Source of the DNA: Sorex araneus
Lineage: Eukaryota > Chordata > Mammalia > Eulipotyphla > Soricidae
Assembly: GCF_027595985.1 (NCBI RefSeq)
Contig: NC_073304.1
Coordinates: 213,744,500 to 213,808,499 of the forward strand
Reading direction: 5' to 3'
DNA: 64,000 bases
Part shown: positions 58,061 to 64,000 of the stretch, piece after piece
Layout of the letters: each line of letters starts with the position of its first letter
Numbering within the stretch: the first letter of the stretch is position 1
The notes under the pieces: model-generated
The model's input: only the letters and a program-made list of their open reading frames with translations
Databases searched by the model: none
What the model was told of the DNA's origin: nothing
Program-made: the position numbers and the translations under genes

Positions 58061-58394
58061 CATGTTCATGAGTGTTCATGAGCTCTGGGTCCTCCCCTCT
58101 TGGGGGACAGTTGTGTGTTTGCATTCTCACATACACACACACATACCTACTAGGACCAGCTCCCCTCTCAAATTCCCAATGGGCACATTCCCTAGCTTTG
58201 CCATCACCTGAGCCCCCCTCCCAGCCCTGGCCAGGGACAGACAGACTGACAGATCCTTAGGGCTCAGCCAAAGCACCCTCCCCCACCCGGTCCTGCTGGG
58301 TGCTTGGGGGGGGTTATCTTGGCTGGGGGAGGGGGTGAAGGGAGGAGGAATGGGGTGGGGGGCTGTGCGTGTGTTTTGGGTAACAACAAAGAAT

Positions 58395-62628
<4,234 letters not shown>

Positions 62629-63945
62629 GCACCCGGCGGGCCTGAACCTCCCACGAAGGACCCCCAGGACCAGGCAGAAGGCGCCTCTGTCCTTGCCGAC
62701 ACTCAGGAATCTCGGAGGAGCACCGGGGGAAGGGCACCCCCTTCTCCCCAGCCCTGCCCCTTCTTCCAGGGACCCAAGAGCTGCCAGATGAATTCTGCAT
62801 GGGCCGAGGATGGCCCTGCACCTCCTTCTCCCTGCCTAGACACTGGGGTCCCCCTCCAGGTGTTGGCGTTCTGCTCCTGCTGGGACAGCTGACCCCCGTC
62901 TGTGCCAGGAGCCCGGACTGGCCGTCCCAGGCCCAACACTCACCTCCATCGTCCAGCTTCTGACGTTAGTCCTCATTCATTCTGCAGCCGGGCGACGCGG
63001 GGGTGGGCGGCTGGAGTGACACCTGTCTCCTCCTTCCTGAGCACCCCCCCTGCCAGAGAGACATTGGACCATGACTGGGACTTGGGGGAGGGGGGGCGGA
63101 GAGGTGGCCCCCACCCTGCACTTCTAACCCTCTTTTTCTTTTTAAGCTTTGAGGGTCAAACCAAAGAACCTGTCCCCTTGAGTGTAGGAGCCTTGACCTG
63201 TGGCTCTAGAGAAAAGAACTGTGGCAGGGCGTGGGCACGCCGCGGGGGGCCCCCTCCCCAAAGGTCTGCCTTCCTTGGACAGGACTTTGCACAACTTTGG
63301 TTTTAAAAGCTGTTGAAAAAAAAAAAAAGGAGGAAAACAAAGGGCATTGATTACAGATAGGACCAATCCCTGCCCCTGCGCAGACACCTCGGCCCCCACC
63401 CCACCCCCTCCTCTCCTCCAGTAAGTTGGCAGTTTGGGCGCCAAACCTCAAATCTCCAAGGAGACGTGCCAGGCAAGCCTAACCCCCAAACGCCCCCTTT
63501 CCGGTGGCCTTGGAAACAGATTGCTCCAGCAGCCCGGAGTGGGCCTGGAGGAGAAGGTCCAGGGAGCGGCCAGGAGTGGGGGGCGGTGGCACTCCCGGCC
63601 TTGAGGGGTGAGGAGGTGGCCCCCCCAGCTCTCTCCTTCCCCCCTGCCGCGTGGCCCGGGTGAGGCCGTGGTAGCTATAGAAATGCGGGATGCAGTTTCT
63701 TCTGTTGTTTAGAGAGCAGCAGCCAGCGTCCCAGGACACTCTCCTATTTATGTGGTCCTCTCCTCCTGGACCAGTCGGCCAGGGAGCGGGGAGAGACAGG
63801 GGTTTGTGGGGGTGCCGGAGCGAGGAGCTCCAAGAATCCCACCCCATGGGTCAGGCATGAAGCCAGCCCCACTCCCACCTTCTCATTTCTGCTTTCTTAC
63901 TGGACCGTCTTTATATATAACGTTAATAAAAAAGCAGTGCAGAAC
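62629..63945 (+). other. DLX3: DLX3 3' untranslated region
   Basis: Runs from the stop codon to just past the poly(A) signal. SINE-free and moderately GC-rich, with a 12-13 base A run around 63316-63328 that could misprime oligo-dT cDNA. The extent is inferred from the poly(A) signal only. Confidence 0.75.
63925..63930 (+). terminator. DLX3: DLX3 polyadenylation signal
   Basis: AATAAA preceded by an AT-rich stretch (TTTATATATAACG). Cleavage is expected roughly 10-25 bases downstream, where a CA occurs near 63940. I noticed no other good signal in the 3' UTR. Confidence 0.85.
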
Positions 63946-64000
63946 CACCGAGCTCTTTGAACTCCAGGCCAGAGGCAGCCAGCCGGCGCTCAGGGGCGGA
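63946..64000. other. DLX3 3' flank
   Basis: Short end of window; nothing recognised. Confidence 0.4.

Overview
This is vertebrate nuclear DNA from a placental mammal, and the repeats point to a red-toothed shrew (Sorex, probably the common shrew S. araneus). About sixty copies of a tRNA-derived SINE are scattered over both strands. Each starts GGGGCTGGAGCRATAGCACAGC, carries a near-perfect Pol III B box (GGTTCGATTCC) and ends in an A-rich tail; I recognise it as the Sorex SOR-type SINE. Two genes can be read, arranged head-to-head as in the human 17q21.33 neighbourhood: ITGA3 (minus strand, left) and DLX3 (plus strand, right).

Layout. 27-16487: the first eight coding exons of ITGA3 (416 codons: signal peptide and most of the beta-propeller); the remaining exons lie beyond the left edge. 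16488-17230: GC-rich ITGA3 promoter region. 17231-56362: a gene-free interval of about 40 kb, in which SINE- and L1-rich blocks (18.2-25 kb, 28.3-32.5 kb, 39.8-56.4 kb) alternate with SINE-poor, GC-rich single-copy blocks (25-28.3 kb, 32.5-37.3 kb). 56.6-57.4 kb: a GC- and CpG-rich block upstream of DLX3. 58.4-58.8 kb: a purine-only microsatellite lying against the DLX3 promoter (CCAAT and TATA boxes). 59156-62628: complete DLX3 in three exons (287 codons), followed by its 3' UTR and a poly(A) signal at 63925.

The two genes are not an operon. ITGA3 encodes the alpha-3 subunit of the laminin receptor alpha3beta1. DLX3 encodes a homeodomain factor of epidermis, hair, tooth and bone. Both act in skin, and the interval holds strong CTCF-like motifs and AT-rich homeodomain-site clusters that could insulate or regulate them (inference). 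I saw no prokaryotic system, CRISPR array or novel gene cluster. The interesting material is the retroposon history (nested insertions, one target used twice, microsatellites grown from SINE tails, a second composite SINE), loss of two integrin glycosylation sequons, a two-codon upstream ORF in DLX3, and candidate regulatory elements.
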